A DNA stretch of 64,000 nucleotides from Chitinophaga niastensis (GTDB taxonomy: Bacteria > Bacteroidota > Bacteroidia > Chitinophagales > Chitinophagaceae): positions 744,001-808,000 of the forward strand of contig NZ_PYAW01000002.1 of assembly GCF_003014755.1 (NCBI RefSeq), read 5' to 3'. The translations under genes and the position numbers were made by a program. The notes below the pieces were generated by a model, which had not been told where the DNA came from, ran no database searches, and was given only the letters and a program-made list of their open reading frames with translations. Numbering within the stretch: the stretch's first letter is position 1; each line of letters starts with the position of its first letter. Shown in pieces: positions 16,745 through 26,039 of the stretch.

Positions 16745-17388
16745 ACTGTTTGCCCTCCTTGTTTTACTTCCATGATGGCATCCACAATATTGTCGTAGGC
16801 GCCGCAGCGGCAGATATTGCCGCTCATGAATTCGCGTATTTCAGCAGCGGAGCCGGCATGGCCTTCCCGCAGACAGGCAACAGCAGACATGATTTGTCCG
16901 GGTGTGCAGTAACCGCACTGGAAGCCGTCGTGCTTAATGAATGCTTCCTGTACCGGATGCAACTGTTCGCCGATGGCGAGGCCTTCGATAGTAGTGATTT
17001 TTTTACCTTCCTGCATGACCGCCAGGGTTAAGCAGGAGTTGATGCGCTGGCCGTTTACATGTACCGTACAAGCCCCGCATTGGCCGTGATCACAGCCTTT
17101 TTTGGTACCGGTGAGGTTCAGCTGTTCCCGTAGCAGATCCAGTAGTGTTACACGGGGTTCCAGCGATAAATTGTAGGCTTTGCCATTTATTTCCATGCTT
17201 ACCGGTACCTTTTCGAAGATAGCGGCAATGGCTTCATCGTTTTTGGCCGCTTTCATTACCAGCGGGGGAGCCAGTGCCAGTGCCATCATGGCTGATGACT
17301 GCTTTAGAAAGTCGCGTCTGGCTTCATACTTCTCCTTTTTGTGCTGACAAGACTCTTGGTTGTTGGGTTCCTGTGACATTTTACACAA
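16741..17388 (-). CDS. paoA: Aldehyde oxidoreductase 2Fe-2S subunit, Tat-exported (PaoA-like)
   Basis: Electron-transfer subunit with two [2Fe-2S] clusters: Cys99, Cys104, Cys107 and Cys119 (CDHGQCGAC, then NSC) and Cys158, Cys161, Cys193 and Cys195 (CGYC, CRC). Residues 20-45 are a Tat signal (ARRDFLKQ then a hydrophobic core), preceded by a hydrophilic n-region. This places the heterotrimer in the periplasm, as for E. coli PaoABC. Met1 or Met4 could be the start. It is the first gene of the five-gene operon; a -7-like TATCTTTT on the minus strand lies at 17404-17411. Likely role: detoxifying aromatic or other aldehydes. Confidence 0.9.
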   Translation of the reverse strand: MCKMSQEPNNQESCQHKKEKYEARRDFLKQSSAMMALALAPPLVMKAAKNDEAIAAIFEKVPVSMEINGKAYNLSLEPRVTLLDLLREQLNLTGTKKGCDHGQCGACTVHVNGQRINSCLTLAVMQEGKKITTIEGLAIGEQLHPVQEAFIKHDGFQCGYCTPGQIMSAVACLREGHAGSAAEIREFMSGNICRCGAYDNIVDAIMEVKQGGQTV

Positions 17389-17454
17389 GGGTTTAATTCA
17401 CTAAAAAGATAGGTAGAAATTCCCGGATTTTATGCTTCTGTGATTTGAATGATA

Positions 17455-17486
17455 TTTGATTGAGTCCCAAAAAATATCTACATTTC
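17455..17486 (+). promoter_or_regulatory. Candidate promoter for the module 1 sigma gene
   Basis: TTTG (17455-17458), 20 bases, then TACATTTC (17479-17486): close to the housekeeping consensus, about 70 bases before the start codon. Confidence 0.5.
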
Positions 17487-17554
17487 CTATACTTTAACGT
17501 TTTAGCCAAGCGTTACTTTATACCAAAATCACGATTGCTGTAAAAGATCCACGA

Positions 17555-18172
17555 ATGCTTGCAATGAAAGACGAGATTTTCAATGAAGATGCTTTATGGA
17601 AGCGATTTAAGGCAGGTGATAAAGCGGCTTTTTCGCTGATTTACCGGGAGTATACTGTGCACTTGTTTCAGTATGGATTCCGGTTTTGTGACGACCGGGA
17701 GAAGTTGAAAGACATGGTGCATGATCTTTTTATAGAGCTATGGAATAGCCGTGATACGGTGAGCGACCAGGTAGCTATCCGGTTTTATTTATGCCGGAGC
17801 CTTAAATACAAATTAATCCGTTCCAACTATCAATATCGTACTGCCACCGACCGGCGGAATAAGTATCTTCATGACAATTATCAGGACCAGGTGGAGTCTA
17901 CGGTGGAGGAACGAATGATAGATACAGAAATAAATGATTCCCGAAGTGTATTATTGGATAAGGCAATAAAGAAATTATCCCGGCGGCAACAGGAAATTAT
18001 CACACTGCGTTTTTACATGGGTTTTACCAACGCCCAGATTGCAGAGTTAATGCATATGAAGTATCAATCTGTCAGCAACCTCCTCTACAGCGCTCTTGGG
18101 CGGATTAAGGAAACGCTGCAAATATCTCCGTTTGCGGTGAGGTTACTGGAAACTTTCCATCTTTTTTTATAG
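17555..18172 (+). CDS. ECF sigma-70 factor, module 1
   Basis: Extracytoplasmic-function sigma factor, Bacteroidota FecI-like. Region 2 covers roughly residues 25-95 (DMVHDLFIELWNSRD is the -10-binding end), and region 4 covers 135-190 with the helix-turn-helix NAQIAELMHMKYQSVSNLL. Length 205 aa. It should direct RNA polymerase to its own susC/susD promoter when released by the FecR protein encoded next. Unlike the other three modules, where the gap is 65-88 bases, here 574 bases with a giant palindrome separate sigma from FecR, so the two may be transcribed separately. Confidence 0.9.
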   Translation: MLAMKDEIFNEDALWKRFKAGDKAAFSLIYREYTVHLFQYGFRFCDDREKLKDMVHDLFIELWNSRDTVSDQVAIRFYLCRSLKYKLIRSNYQYRTATDRRNKYLHDNYQDQVESTVEERMIDTEINDSRSVLLDKAIKKLSRRQQEIITLRFYMGFTNAQIAELMHMKYQSVSNLLYSALGRIKETLQISPFAVRLLETFHLFL

Positions 18173-18174
18173 GT

Positions 18175-18650
18175 CTGAACTGTGATTATTATGATTAGTA
18201 TGATTCTCCTGATTAGCGGAGATTGTCTGAACTGTGATTTTTATGATTGATATGATTATCCTGATGAGCGAAGATCTCAGCGGATATTGTCTGAACCAGG
18301 ATTTTTAGGATTGAATGGATTACCTTGATGGGTGCCGAAGACCAAATGAGAGATTTTCGCGTATATCTCTGATAATTAAAACAACATAACACCCATCAAG
18401 GTAATCCATTCAATCCTAAAAATCCTGGTTCAGACAATATCCGCAAACATCTCCGCTAATCATACCAATCACGGTTCAGCCTTCGCTACAATCTTCGCTC
18501 ATCAGGATAATCATACTAATCATAAAAATCACAGTTCAGACAATATCCGCTAAGATCTCCGCTAATCATACCAATAACGGTTTAGCCTCCGCTACAATCT
18601 CCACTCATCAGGATAATCATACTAATCATAATAATCACAGTTCAGACAAT
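18175..18650. repeat. Giant nested palindrome, GATT every 9 bases
   Basis: Three concentric inverted repeats fill most of the 574-base gap. Inner: 18281-18334 with 18390-18443, 54 of 54 bases paired around a 55-base loop. Middle: 18222-18275 with 18491-18544, 52 of 54. Outer: about 18177-18223 with 18598-18644, three mismatches. Each left arm contains GATT or GATG four times in strict 9-base phase, e.g. GATTATTATGATT. It is non-coding and would form a very long RNA hairpin that could end sigma transcription. Confidence 0.9.
18431..18648. repeat. 106-base direct tandem repeat on the right side of the palindrome
   Basis: Two copies (18431-18536 and 18537-18642), each starting CAGACAATATCCGC and differing at a handful of sites, then a partial third start at 18643. 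The left side lacks a matching number of full units, so the structure probably grew by unequal duplication. Confidence 0.85.
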
Positions 18651-18746
18651 CTTCCAAAAAAAACTTTTCATTTTTTGAGTATAAAGTGAATGACTTTGTC
18701 ATTTGTTATTAACGGGTAATTGATTGCCTGTTAATAAAGTCGTTGC

Positions 18747-19841
18747 ATGAAGCATTTTAGCGAAGACACCTGGGAGTTTATCCAGGATGATCGGTTTATA
18801 CAATGGGTTTTGCACCCGGATGCAGCGAATGCAGCTTACTGGGAACAGTGGATAGCAGCACATCCACACCGGCAGGATGCAATAGAGAAGGCTAAAGCCA
18901 TGGTACTGTCGCTGAGCAAAGTGCAGCAGCCGGCAGTGGATGGGGCTTTGCTGGAGGAGGTGTATGCTGTTTTAGACAAGCATATGATGGAAGAGCAACC
19001 GGCCATGAAGGCTGCACCGCAGGTACTGACGGCGGCGGTGAAAACAAACTTCCGTTACAGATGGATAAGCGCCGCTGCCGCTGTAGTAGCGGGTATGGTG
19101 ATGGTATCTATCTATCTGAAAAAAAATAACAAACCACTGGTAGCCGCAAAAATAGAGAGCTATATAGAAAAGGACCAGGTTATACGTACCAACAAAACAC
19201 CCGATAACCAGGTGGCTTATTTAACAGATGGTTCTACCGTTGTATTAAAGGCGGGTGCTTCTATTCAGCATACTACTTTTTTACAGCATCCTAAACGGGA
19301 GGTGTATTTGAAAGGAGATGCCTTTTTTGATATCGCGAAAGATGCCCGGCGGCCTTTTTTTGTATATACGCCTAAAGTGGCTATCTGCGTGCTGGGAACA
19401 AGCTTTAATGTAACGGAAGAAAAAGGTGGTAATCTTACTATTATGGTAAAAACGGGTAAGATATCCGTATATGATCTTGCAGATAATAAGCAGCATGGTT
19501 ATATAGTTACTCCTAATCATAAGATTCGTTTTAATGCCCGTACAGCGGTGTTTGTGGCTGACTCGCTAAATATAGCAGATGCACAAAATATACCGGCTGC
19601 TGTTAATATACCACCATTTACTTTTGAAAATACACCGGTAACAGCCATATTTGATGCGCTGGAAACAGCCTACAGTATTAAGATTCACGCAGATGTAAAC
19701 GTGTTTGGAAAGTGTATGGTGACTACTACGATGACGAATGAAACGTTTGAAAATAAGCTGAAGATCATTTGTGCAGCTATTAATGCCACCTATAAAATCA
19801 GTGGGGGCCAGGTATATATTACCGGTAAGCCCTGTAGTTAA
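18747..19841 (+). CDS. FecR family anti-sigma factor, module 1
   Basis: Inner-membrane regulator that holds the ECF sigma factor and passes on the signal from the outer-membrane SusC. The cytosolic N-terminal part spans residues 1-103, a single membrane helix 104-124, and the periplasmic FecR domain follows with the signature GDAFFDIAKDARRPFFVYT and VLGTSFNV (about 190-225). The C-terminal DUF4974 domain (about 285-355) resembles an STN fold, expected to contact the SusC signalling domain. Length 364 aa. The sigma factor is upstream beyond the palindrome; susC follows after 186 bases. Confidence 0.92.
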   Translation: MKHFSEDTWEFIQDDRFIQWVLHPDAANAAYWEQWIAAHPHRQDAIEKAKAMVLSLSKVQQPAVDGALLEEVYAVLDKHMMEEQPAMKAAPQVLTAAVKTNFRYRWISAAAAVVAGMVMVSIYLKKNNKPLVAAKIESYIEKDQVIRTNKTPDNQVAYLTDGSTVVLKAGASIQHTTFLQHPKREVYLKGDAFFDIAKDARRPFFVYTPKVAICVLGTSFNVTEEKGGNLTIMVKTGKISVYDLADNKQHGYIVTPNHKIRFNARTAVFVADSLNIADAQNIPAAVNIPPFTFENTPVTAIFDALETAYSIKIHADVNVFGKCMVTTTMTNETFENKLKIICAAINATYKISGGQVYITGKPCS

Positions 19842-19909
19842 TAGTATTTATCACTTGTAATTCCACAAAAACAGTATCTATGTTTACTTGATATTATCAA
19901 CCAAAAAAA

Positions 19910-19940
19910 GTGGCGATGCACTAACACCGCCACCCTGTAA
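19910..19940 (+). other. Hairpin in the fecR-susC gap, module 1
   Basis: GTGGCG/CGCCAC stem (19910-19915 with 19928-19933), then CCTGTAATTTTT. It looks like a weak terminator or attenuator 90 bases before susC. Modules 2 and 3 have hairpins in the same place. Confidence 0.4.
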
Positions 19941-20027
19941 TTTTTCCTGTAAAGTCTGGACAACTGCTGCAGGAAATGAATTGTCGAACTAACGTTTTTA
20001 TTAATCACAACAAAACACTTTGAAGTT

Positions 20028-23000
20028 ATGCACAAATTTGCAAACTCCAACCGGACTGTCATATTTTTTATGAGGGTTGCTCTGCTACAAATATGTCTGC
20101 TGTTTTGCCTGCTAACGTGCTCATTCGCAAAGGATGCGCATGCACAGGAGGTATTGAGCAAGAAGGTGTCACTGAACCTGCCGCCCAGTGACCTGCGTAA
20201 TATATTGAAAACGATTACAGAAAAAACAGCGGTGAATTTTACCTACAGTAACAGTACGCTGCCGGCAAAGCAACGTATTGCCCTGACTGCCCATGATGAA
20301 CAGTTAGGCGATGTATTACATCGTTTGCTTAGTCCGCTGCATATTGCTTTTGAGGTAATCAATGAGCAGATTGTATTGAAAAAAGACAAAAGCAATGACG
20401 CATCCATGAATATTGAAGGGATGAACGTGTTGTTTCAGAAAGTTAATGGTATCGTGAAATCAACCGATGGTAGTGTATTACCCGGCGTTAACGTAATGGT
20501 AGCCGGTACCACCCGCGGTACTGTGACCGATATAAACGGTCATTTTGAACTGGACGCCAAAGAAGGAGATGTACTGATCTTTTCTTCTATTGGTTTTACG
20601 CAACAGCGTGTAACCGTTGGCGTTAATTCCGCACTCAATATTGTAATGGCCACCAGCGCTACTTCGCTGGATGCCGTAGCGGTAACGGCACTTGGTATAA
20701 AAAGAAGTGTAAGAACACTGGGCTATTCGCAGGAAGAAGTGAAGGGTGGTGAAGTAGCCCGCTCCAACGCACCTAATATCATCAATGCTTTAGGCGGTAA
20801 AATGGCAGGTGTAAATATCACTAATCCTAATGGCGTGGATGGCGGTAGTACCCGTATTGTTATTGGTGGTAATAATGCCATACAGGGAGATAACCAGCCA
20901 TTGATTATTGTGGATGGTATGCCGATGGCGAATGACCTGGCTACGCCTTATGACGTACGTAATTCGCCTACAGGTAGTGCGATGTACGGTGGCAGCAGCA
21001 AAGGAGATGCGGCTAATACCAGCGCTCCCAAAGATTTTGGCAACCCTATTAATATGATCAATCCTGAAGATATAGAAACGATTAGTGTGCTGAAAGGCCC
21101 TACTGCCGCAGCTTTGTATGGTGGTAAAGGTGCAAATGGCGTTATCCTGATCACTACTAAAAAAGGATCCAGACGCGCAGGCCTGGGTGTAGATTATACC
21201 TACGGATATAAAATTATTCAGCCTACCCGTTTCCTGCAACTGCAGAATGAATACGGTGCCGGCGGAATGGTGTCACTGGATGCGCCACAATATTTAGTGG
21301 GAGCTGACGGTAAACCTAAGTTGACAGACGGGGGAGATGGCATGTTTCAGGATCCAAAGACAGGTTCCGGTCCTTATGGCATTGCGCTGAACAACCAGGT
21401 TGGCTGGCCCGGTTCAGGTCTTTCCTGGGGCCATAAAATGGATGGTACCTTGCTTAATTGGTGGGATGGTACACAAAAGGCAGATCTGCCGCAACCTAAT
21501 AATATTAAACTGCTGTATCGCAATGGTATACAGTCATCTCATAATGTATCCCTCTCCGGCGGTAACGAATGGGGATCTATCCGCGCTTCGTTTTCCCGGC
21601 TGGATAACTCGGCAGTACTGCCTAACAGCGACTATTACCGCAACACATTTAACCTGGGTGCTAATATGAAGCTGACGAAAAGAGTGAATGTGCAGATCAC
21701 TTCTTCTTATATCGTTAATCAGTATCATAATCCTCCGCAGCTGGGTAATGACGATAATAATTCCTGGCAGAAAAACCTGATCTATAATGATTCCCGTAAT
21801 TACCAGGGAGAAGATATTGGCGTGTATAAAAATCCCGATGGCAGCAAGAATACCTTGACCGGCTTTCCATGGGTAGGCAATTCCGTAGTATGGAATATGA
21901 TGGAGAATAACACCATTCAAAACCGCCGCAAATTACTCAGTGGTGTGCAGCTGAATTACGAAGCGACTGATTTCCTGGATTTCATTTTCCGTGGTGGTTT
22001 GGATAATAATACAAATGAACTCACTACTAAAAATACACCTACGGATGTACTCGGACTGAAAGGATACTATGGTCATGGTACAGAACGTGATAACGCTTCC
22101 AACCTGGATTTCCTGGGAACTTTGCACAAGGATAAAATGTTTAATAATACGATCAGTGCAAAATTCTCTGTAGGTGGAACGATCTACCAGCGTGATATGT
22201 ATGGGATGTTCAACTACAATGATAACTGGGCCATTCCATATGTGTACTCATTGAATGATGGTACTTTCCTGGATAATCCTCATCCGGTAGTAGAAAGTCA
22301 GTTGCGTAAGAAAATGAACTCTGTTTATAGTTTTCTGAATTTATCTTATAAAGATTTTCTGTACCTGGATGTTACTGGTCGCAACGACTGGTCATCTGCT
22401 TTGCCTAAAGGACAGTGGTCTTATTTCTTCCCATCATTTGCCGGCAGCTTTGTGTTTTCCGACCTGCTGCATATTGATCCGGCGGTGCTGAGCTTTGGTA
22501 AGATCAGGGCTGCCTGGGCACAGGCAGCAGTAGATCCTGCACCTTACCAGGTAAACTATAATTATACTGCTTCTACTTTTGCAGGGCAGGCAGCTATTCA
22601 GATGCCTAATTCATTGCCGGCATTTGCTTTTAAGCCAGCTATCAATACCACTGCTGATTTTGGTGTGGTACTGGGTTTCCTTAATAATCGTATTAACCTG
22701 GATGCACGTTACTACAAAGGAAAATCCAGGAACCAGATACTCCGTTCTCCGCTGCCACTCAGCTCCGGTGTGGATAACGTAGTGGTGAACACCGGTGTAC
22801 TGGAAAACTCCGGCATAGAATTGATTTTACGTGCTAAAGTAATAGACCAGTCCAGCTTTAAATGGGATGTAGCCCTGAACCTGGCACATAGCAATAACAG
22901 GTTATTGTCATTATCTGATGGTACAGACCACGTGAATATGGGCAGTGCCTGGGGCGACGATGGTTCTCACGGACCAGTAGTTTCTGCCAGAGTAGGTGAT

Positions 23001-23759
23001 CAGTTTGGTACTATTTACGGATATGATTATGTGTACGATCCTAAAACGCGTCTGCCATTAATGGTGCAGGATCCGTTTGGCAAACCTGAAATGAATGGTA
23101 CGTTGTATAAGGCCACAGACGGGCTGGTACCACTTGGTAATGCTACGCCTAAAGTAACCGGTGGCATCACCAATACCTTTATGTTCAAAGGTGGTATTTC
23201 TGTGAGCACATTGGTAGATTGCAAAATAGGCGGCGACATATGGTCTGGTACCTATGCTACTATTATGCAGCAGGGCCAGGCGCGTGAAACGCTGAAAGAA
23301 AGAGATGGTGGTGGATTACCCTATACTACACCGGATGGCACCAAAACCAACTGGGGCGTAGTATTGCCAGGTGTATTCCCTGATGGAAAAGTAAATGATA
23401 ATGTAGTGCATTATTACTATAAATACATGCCTTATGGTGTATGGAGCAGTACAGATCTGGGTGGTGGTGTGAAAGGTAGTGACTGGATCAACAAAAGCGC
23501 TGTGCTGGAAAATACCTGGGTAAAGATGAGAGAGATTTCTATCAACTATCAGTTACCTGCCAGTGTGATCAGGAAAACAAAAGTATTCCAGTCAGCCTCT
23601 GTTTCTTTGGTTGGAAGAGACCTGTTCTACTTCTATACTTCTTTACCTGATCATATTAACCCGGAAGGTGTGAATGGTGCGGGCAATGCGCAGGGACTTG
23701 AATTTATGTCGCTGCCAAGTTTCCGCTCTTTAGGTTTCCAGGTAAGGGTTTCATTTTAA
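20028..23759 (+). CDS. SusC/RagA TonB-linked outer-membrane transporter, module 1
   Basis: TonB-dependent transporter that takes up a ligand through the outer membrane with its SusD partner. Order: signal peptide (1-40), STN signalling domain (about 45-125), carboxypeptidase-regulatory-like domain (about 140-215, PGVNVMVAGTTRGTVTD), plug (about 230-370) and a large beta-barrel ending in an aromatic-terminated strand (FQVRVSF). The STN domain marks it as a transducer for the FecR/sigma pair upstream. At 1243 aa it is the longest SusC here. Paired with a SusD-like_2 type lipoprotein and no linked hydrolase, so the ligand (peptide, glycan or other) cannot be named. Confidence 0.93.
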   Translation: MHKFANSNRTVIFFMRVALLQICLLFCLLTCSFAKDAHAQEVLSKKVSLNLPPSDLRNILKTITEKTAVNFTYSNSTLPAKQRIALTAHDEQLGDVLHRLLSPLHIAFEVINEQIVLKKDKSNDASMNIEGMNVLFQKVNGIVKSTDGSVLPGVNVMVAGTTRGTVTDINGHFELDAKEGDVLIFSSIGFTQQRVTVGVNSALNIVMATSATSLDAVAVTALGIKRSVRTLGYSQEEVKGGEVARSNAPNIINALGGKMAGVNITNPNGVDGGSTRIVIGGNNAIQGDNQPLIIVDGMPMANDLATPYDVRNSPTGSAMYGGSSKGDAANTSAPKDFGNPINMINPEDIETISVLKGPTAAALYGGKGANGVILITTKKGSRRAGLGVDYTYGYKIIQPTRFLQLQNEYGAGGMVSLDAPQYLVGADGKPKLTDGGDGMFQDPKTGSGPYGIALNNQVGWPGSGLSWGHKMDGTLLNWWDGTQKADLPQPNNIKLLYRNGIQSSHNVSLSGGNEWGSIRASFSRLDNSAVLPNSDYYRNTFNLGANMKLTKRVNVQITSSYIVNQYHNPPQLGNDDNNSWQKNLIYNDSRNYQGEDIGVYKNPDGSKNTLTGFPWVGNSVVWNMMENNTIQNRRKLLSGVQLNYEATDFLDFIFRGGLDNNTNELTTKNTPTDVLGLKGYYGHGTERDNASNLDFLGTLHKDKMFNNTISAKFSVGGTIYQRDMYGMFNYNDNWAIPYVYSLNDGTFLDNPHPVVESQLRKKMNSVYSFLNLSYKDFLYLDVTGRNDWSSALPKGQWSYFFPSFAGSFVFSDLLHIDPAVLSFGKIRAAWAQAAVDPAPYQVNYNYTASTFAGQAAIQMPNSLPAFAFKPAINTTADFGVVLGFLNNRINLDARYYKGKSRNQILRSPLPLSSGVDNVVVNTGVLENSGIELILRAKVIDQSSFKWDVALNLAHSNNRLLSLSDGTDHVNMGSAWGDDGSHGPVVSARVGDQFGTIYGYDYVYDPKTRLPLMVQDPFGKPEMNGTLYKATDGLVPLGNATPKVTGGITNTFMFKGGISVSTLVDCKIGGDIWSGTYATIMQQGQARETLKERDGGGLPYTTPDGTKTNWGVVLPGVFPDGKVNDNVVHYYYKYMPYGVWSSTDLGGGVKGSDWINKSAVLENTWVKMREISINYQLPASVIRKTKVFQSASVSLVGRDLFYFYTSLPDHINPEGVNGAGNAQGLEFMSLPSFRSLGFQVRVSF

Positions 23760-23804
23760 GGAAACCGGTTAAATGCATACGCTCATTTTTTAAAATGTGT
23801 TAAC

Positions 23805-25415
23805 ATGAATTATTCAAAGAAATTATTGCTCTATATATCCGGTGTTACTTTGGTGTTAGGTGCCTGTACAAAGGATTTTCAGGAAATTAACACTACGCCG
23901 GGATTGCCTGTGAAGGCGGATATCCCACCGTTGGTAAATGGTGTGATCAAAACGCTGTTCCTGAAAGGACAGGAGCAGGCTGCTATCCATAATGAGTATT
24001 ATTATCCGGTTACGCAGCTGGGTGCTGTAAGCACTTTGTCTTCGGGCTATCTTGTACAGAATGGTGCACTGGATGTATGGACGGATTATTATAGCTCGCT
24101 GCAGGACCTGAACCTGATCCAGGATAAGATTAATGCCTATAGCGGAGATAAAACAGAAATGAACAATGTGCAGGCGGTGGCTTATATCCTGCGTGCTTAT
24201 AAAACGCTGCGCATGACGGATCAGTTTGGGGATATACCTTATTTTCAGGCAGCGCGTTCTTACACAGGTAACACTTCTTTATATCGTCCTAAGTACGACT
24301 CACAGAAAAGTATATACGATTCTGTATTAACACAGTTAGTGTGGGCATCTAAAAATATTAATACCGCCGCATCGCCCACTACAGCAGCTGGTAAGCCTTA
24401 TGCTACTATTGGCTCATCAGAAACCTTCTTCAATAATAATATGTTGAAGTGGCAGAAATTCGGCAACTCTTTGTTGTTGCGTCATGCCATGCAGATAGTA
24501 GAAAAGGACCCGGCTACGGCAACGCCTATACTGCAATATGCATTAAGTGGTATACCCCTGATTGAAGAAGGAGAAGATGTAGGTATGTGGCCGGCCAACC
24601 TGAATAATTATGTGCTGAATGATAGTCGTTTCTGGTCTTTTACCTCTCACAAAGCGATGCGTATGAGTAATACCTGCTGGAATCAGATGGCCGATGGTAC
24701 TGCTCCTGCACAGATATTTGATCCGCGCGTATATATCTTCTTTGAAACCAACCAGGCAGGTAACTGGGCGCCATATGTGTTAGGCAGTGGTGTAACAGAT
24801 ATTTCCAATCCTTACCAGGATAAAAGAGATGCAGATATTACATTAAAAGATAACACACCGTTTTCTGCTTTTAATTATTACCTGGTGCGTGATATTCATT
24901 ATCAACCGGAATTATTTATGACTGCCGCAGAAGTACATTTCCTCAAAGCGGAAGCGTTTGCGCGTGGCTTAGGGTTGGTGAAGGATATGGGACAGGCAGC
25001 AGTAGAATATAAGGCAGGCATTACTTCTTCTGTTAATTTCTGGTATATGATTGCACATACTACCAATGTACAGAATGATAACTGGGCAGCAGTAGCGCCG
25101 GCTAATCCTACTCCGGCACAGATGGATGCGTTATTTAACAATGCTAAAGTAGCTTTCACTGGTACCGATGATCAGCTGTTGAATAAAATATATGCACAGG
25201 AGTGGTTGTCTTTTTTCCGCGAACCATGGCTCGCCTATAATTTGTGGAGAAGGACCGGTCGTACGCCCCGCATTGGTAATCCTGATAAATATGCCAACTT
25301 TAACCGTTTGCAGTATCCGTTGAGAGAGTCTATTGATAATATGGATAATTATAAGACACAGTCGGATTTAATGGGTGGTAATTCAACTACCGTAAAAGTG
25401 TGGTGGATGAAATAA
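23805..25415 (+). CDS. SusD/RagB-like nutrient-binding lipoprotein (SusD-like_2 type), module 1
   Basis: Surface lipoprotein that caps the adjacent SusC and binds ligand. Lipobox VLGAC gives lipidated Cys21, followed by TKDFQEINTTPG, a typical opening of the SusD-like_2 group, which differs from the classical RagB group of modules 2-4. Tetratricopeptide-like helices frame the binding site. Length 536 aa. It lies 45 bases after susC and is closed by a terminator, so the unit ends here without any degradative enzyme. Confidence 0.9.
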   Translation: MNYSKKLLLYISGVTLVLGACTKDFQEINTTPGLPVKADIPPLVNGVIKTLFLKGQEQAAIHNEYYYPVTQLGAVSTLSSGYLVQNGALDVWTDYYSSLQDLNLIQDKINAYSGDKTEMNNVQAVAYILRAYKTLRMTDQFGDIPYFQAARSYTGNTSLYRPKYDSQKSIYDSVLTQLVWASKNINTAASPTTAAGKPYATIGSSETFFNNNMLKWQKFGNSLLLRHAMQIVEKDPATATPILQYALSGIPLIEEGEDVGMWPANLNNYVLNDSRFWSFTSHKAMRMSNTCWNQMADGTAPAQIFDPRVYIFFETNQAGNWAPYVLGSGVTDISNPYQDKRDADITLKDNTPFSAFNYYLVRDIHYQPELFMTAAEVHFLKAEAFARGLGLVKDMGQAAVEYKAGITSSVNFWYMIAHTTNVQNDNWAAVAPANPTPAQMDALFNNAKVAFTGTDDQLLNKIYAQEWLSFFREPWLAYNLWRRTGRTPRIGNPDKYANFNRLQYPLRESIDNMDNYKTQSDLMGGNSTTVKVWWMK

Positions 25416-25442
25416 CAGCGCGGATAAAAGTGATTATAAAAG

Positions 25443-25474
25443 AGCATTCCGGTTATCTCCGGGATGCTTTTTTT
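25443..25474 (+). terminator. Intrinsic terminator of module 1
   Basis: Ten-base stem (25443-25452 with 25459-25468, one G-T pair), six-base loop, then seven T (25468-25474). The T-run touches the stop codon of the convergent SUKH gene. Confidence 0.85.
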
Positions 25475-26039
25475 ATAGCTGATATTTTTTACCGGCATGT
25501 AGTATTTCGAAATCTTTTATTTGTTGCTGTAGCACTCTTTTTTGGAGGATATATGTTTTCAGGTCCACGCCATTTGATTTGTCTGCATCCAGTTGTTGGA
25601 GCGCCCGCATCATGCTGTAATAAGCTGTTCTCAGCTGGTATGTTTCGGAGGCATGAAATGTTATTACATCAGGACTTTCGCGGATAATGCCCAGTGGAAA
25701 ACCTTCCTGTACCCAGGTGTCGAAACCGGTGCTTAATACTTCCATACTACCGGTATCCAATGCGCCATAGCCGGTAATGTATACTGTGTTATCTGTACCA
25801 TTGCAATGCAGGCAGATGGCTTGTCCGCCGCTGTCATCACCAATAGAGATGTATTGAGGCAGATAATGCTGTACCTGGTAATCATTATTTCTTTGTATAA
25901 GATGGTTCATGCCATATAAATGCACGAGATCTGTCACCAGCCCTCCTTCCTGCTGTAGTGCCAGCAGGTAAGCGGCGTAAGCACCCGGCAGTGTGATGCC
26001 GAGTGCCTGTTCAATATGTTGGATATTATTGTGCGTCAT
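25473..26039 (-). CDS. SMI1/KNR4 (SUKH) family protein
   Basis: Single-domain SUKH protein: the N-terminal helix with IEQALGITLPGAYAAYLLAL, then the central strand YISIGDDSGGQAICLH (about residues 84-99) and FDTWVQEGFPLGI. SUKH domains often act as immunity proteins against contact-dependent toxins, but many are orphan housekeeping regulators. Here no toxin or secretion gene is nearby. It overlaps the upstream TPR gene by 14 bases, so the two are translated together and may form a complex. The last 40 residues are charged and helical. Length 188 aa. Confidence 0.8.
   Translation of the reverse strand: MTHNNIQHIEQALGITLPGAYAAYLLALQQEGGLVTDLVHLYGMNHLIQRNNDYQVQHYLPQYISIGDDSGGQAICLHCNGTDNTVYITGYGALDTGSMEVLSTGFDTWVQEGFPLGIIRESPDVITFHASETYQLRTAYYSMMRALQQLDADKSNGVDLKTYILQKRVLQQQIKDFEILHAGKKYQL

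Noticed and set aside
18431-18648. Direct repeats as a CRISPR array
   Set aside because: Units are 106 bases without separate unique spacers, and they sit inside an inverted repeat; no cas genes are near.
25473-26039. SUKH protein as part of a polymorphic toxin immunity locus
   Set aside because: No toxin, secretion or repeat-rich gene nearby; the neighbours are a TPR protein and a SusD terminator.
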